Shown here: in pieces, positions 4,353-5,119 of the stretch
Layout of the letters: every line of letters begins with the position of its first letter
Position numbering within the stretch: the stretch's first letter is position 1
Source of the DNA: Pseudomonadota bacterium
GTDB taxonomy: Bacteria; Pseudomonadota; Gammaproteobacteria; Steroidobacterales; Steroidobacteraceae
Length of the DNA stretch: 5,119 nucleotides
NCBI GenBank assembly: GCA_021817875.1
Contig: JAKAFQ010000343.1
Location: 1-5,119 of the forward strand
Reading direction: 5' to 3'
Made by a program: the position numbers and the translations under genes
The notes under the pieces: generated by a model
Told to the model about the DNA's origin: nothing
The model's database searches: none
Seen by the model: only the letters and a program-made list of their open reading frames with translations

Positions 4353-5119
4353 TGAGCAAACGTAACACGAAACGAACTGGCCGTGTGAGCGCACGGCGCA
4401 GGAGTGCGGCGCTGGTGATCGATCGCCGGGACGATGCCGGTGTCGCAGAGTTTTTCAGCAGCCACGGCATGGCGTTGATGCCGCTCGCACAGCTTCTGTC
4501 CGAATGCAAGGTGAAGCTCAGTGAGCTGCTTGCCGATGCCGGGCGTGGGTTAATCGAATGCTTGCTGATACTCTCGGCGCAGTCGGTGGCCGGCGCCAAG
4601 AGCCAGGGGCGCGAGGTCGAGCGAGAAATCGTGTGGCATGGGCAGCAGAGGGGCGCGTAGAGCTTCTGGAGCGCCAGCTGCAGGTGCAGCGACCCCGACT
4701 GCGCACCAATGGGCGGCGGGGGGCGAGAAGTGGCGATTCCGGCGTATGAAGCGATCCGGCAAGATGCGCAGGCAGCGGCGCGCATGAGCGAGATCCTGTT
4801 CGCGGGGGTGTCCACGCGCCGTTACGCGACGGTGTTGCCGAAGATGGCCAAGACGGTCGGGGTGCCGCGTAGCCAGCTTTCCAGGAAGCTCATTGCCGCC
4901 GGGGCGAAGCTGCTCGAAGGCTTGCGCGCGCGCCAGCTCGAGGCGCTCGACATTCTCGCCGTGTATATCGACGGCATCGTCATTGCCGGGCGCAGCGTGG
5001 TGGTGGTGGCGCTGGGCGTGGATGCCGGCGGCGCAAAACATCTGCTCGGTTTGACGCTGGGGGCAACCGAGAACGCGACCGTGGTGGCCGATCTGCTGGG
5101 CGGGCTCGTCAGGCGCGGA
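4352..5119 (+). pseudogene. IS256-family transposase, internal stop with compensating frameshifts, 3' end outside
   Basis: Mutator-type DDE transposase of the IS256 family. The first open part (MSKRNTKRTGRVSARRR to REIVWHGQQRGA, 102 residues) stops at TAG 4658-4660. Family similarity continues in the next frame as VELLERQLQVQRPRLRT (about 4658-4710). It then returns to the first frame as REVAIPAYEAIRQDAQ, RMSEILFAGVSTRRYATVLPKM, AVYIDGIVIAGR and GATENATVVADLLGGLV to the window edge. The Asp of YIDG (codon 4970-4972) is the probable first catalytic residue; the rest of the triad lies beyond the window. One extra base near 4655-4658 would give HGQQRGAVELLERQ, and one fewer G in the G6 run at 4718-4723 would give NGRRGREVAIP, so the gene looks like a one-base loss plus a one-base gain. 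These may be sequencing errors in GC-rich runs, true decay or recoding. As written, no full transposase is made by normal translation. Confidence 0.82.

Larger units (their letters stand above)
4255..5119 (+). mobile_element. IS256-family (mutator) element, 5' part, runs off window
   Basis: An IS256-type transposase starts at 4352 and continues past the window end. The left end of the element lies somewhere between 4255 and 4281. I cannot place it because the right inverted repeat is outside the window and no partner for an 8- or 9-bp duplication is visible. Positions 4255-4262 contact the group II intron 5' splice site, so the intron may have inserted in, or right beside, the left end of this element. 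There are 97 bases of leader before the gene, holding a hairpin and a strong ribosome site. Confidence 0.65.

Noticed and set aside
4333..5041. Minus-strand open frames opposite the IS256 transposase
   Set aside because: They mirror conserved transposase codons on the + strand and show no family features of their own.
1..5119. CRISPR array, tRNA, rRNA, defence or toxin-antitoxin system
   Set aside because: No spaced direct repeats, no cloverleaf-like segments and no protein motifs of such systems were found on either strand. The reverse transcriptase is a group II maturase, not a retron or DGR type, given its X domain and the flanking domain V.

Overview
The window is a stack of mobile elements in GC-rich DNA, most consistent with a proteobacterium. 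A betaproteobacterium is my best guess, from the style of the IS5, ISL3 and IS256 transposases and the group II intron, but this is inference. The only cellular (non-mobile) coding sequence I can recognise is a short, broken piece of a bacterial tyrosine kinase / polysaccharide chain-length regulator (Wzc type).

Layout on the + strand. Positions 1-619 hold the 3' part of an IS5-family (IS427-type) transposase in two frames joined at a G5A6G4 tract. Positions 620-2133 are a complete 1514-bp ISL3-family insertion sequence. It has 24-bp terminal inverted repeats, an exact 8-bp target duplication (AAATATTA), and a transposase on the minus strand with an A AAA AAA slippery site near its start. The IS5 tail resumes at 2142 and appears to end near 2156. 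Positions 2157-2367 are the kinase fragment. Positions 2368-4254 are a group II intron on the minus strand (about 1887 nt) that encodes a reverse transcriptase/maturase without an endonuclease domain. Positions 4255-5119 hold the start of an IS256-family (mutator) transposase and its leader. That gene has two compensating single-base indels and runs off the window.

Order of events, read from nesting: the IS5-type element entered the kinase gene, and ISL3 then entered the 3' end of the IS5 element. The intron and the IS256-like element lie on the other side of the kinase fragment, and their relative order cannot be settled here. The genes do not form a pathway. Each is a self-contained mobility module, and together they have destroyed what was probably an exopolysaccharide-locus kinase gene. 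Two or three recoding-like sites (a +1 in IS5, a -1 in ISL3, a paired shift in IS256) and a start-codon-sequestering hairpin in the IS256 leader are the most interesting regulatory features. I see no clearly new biological system.
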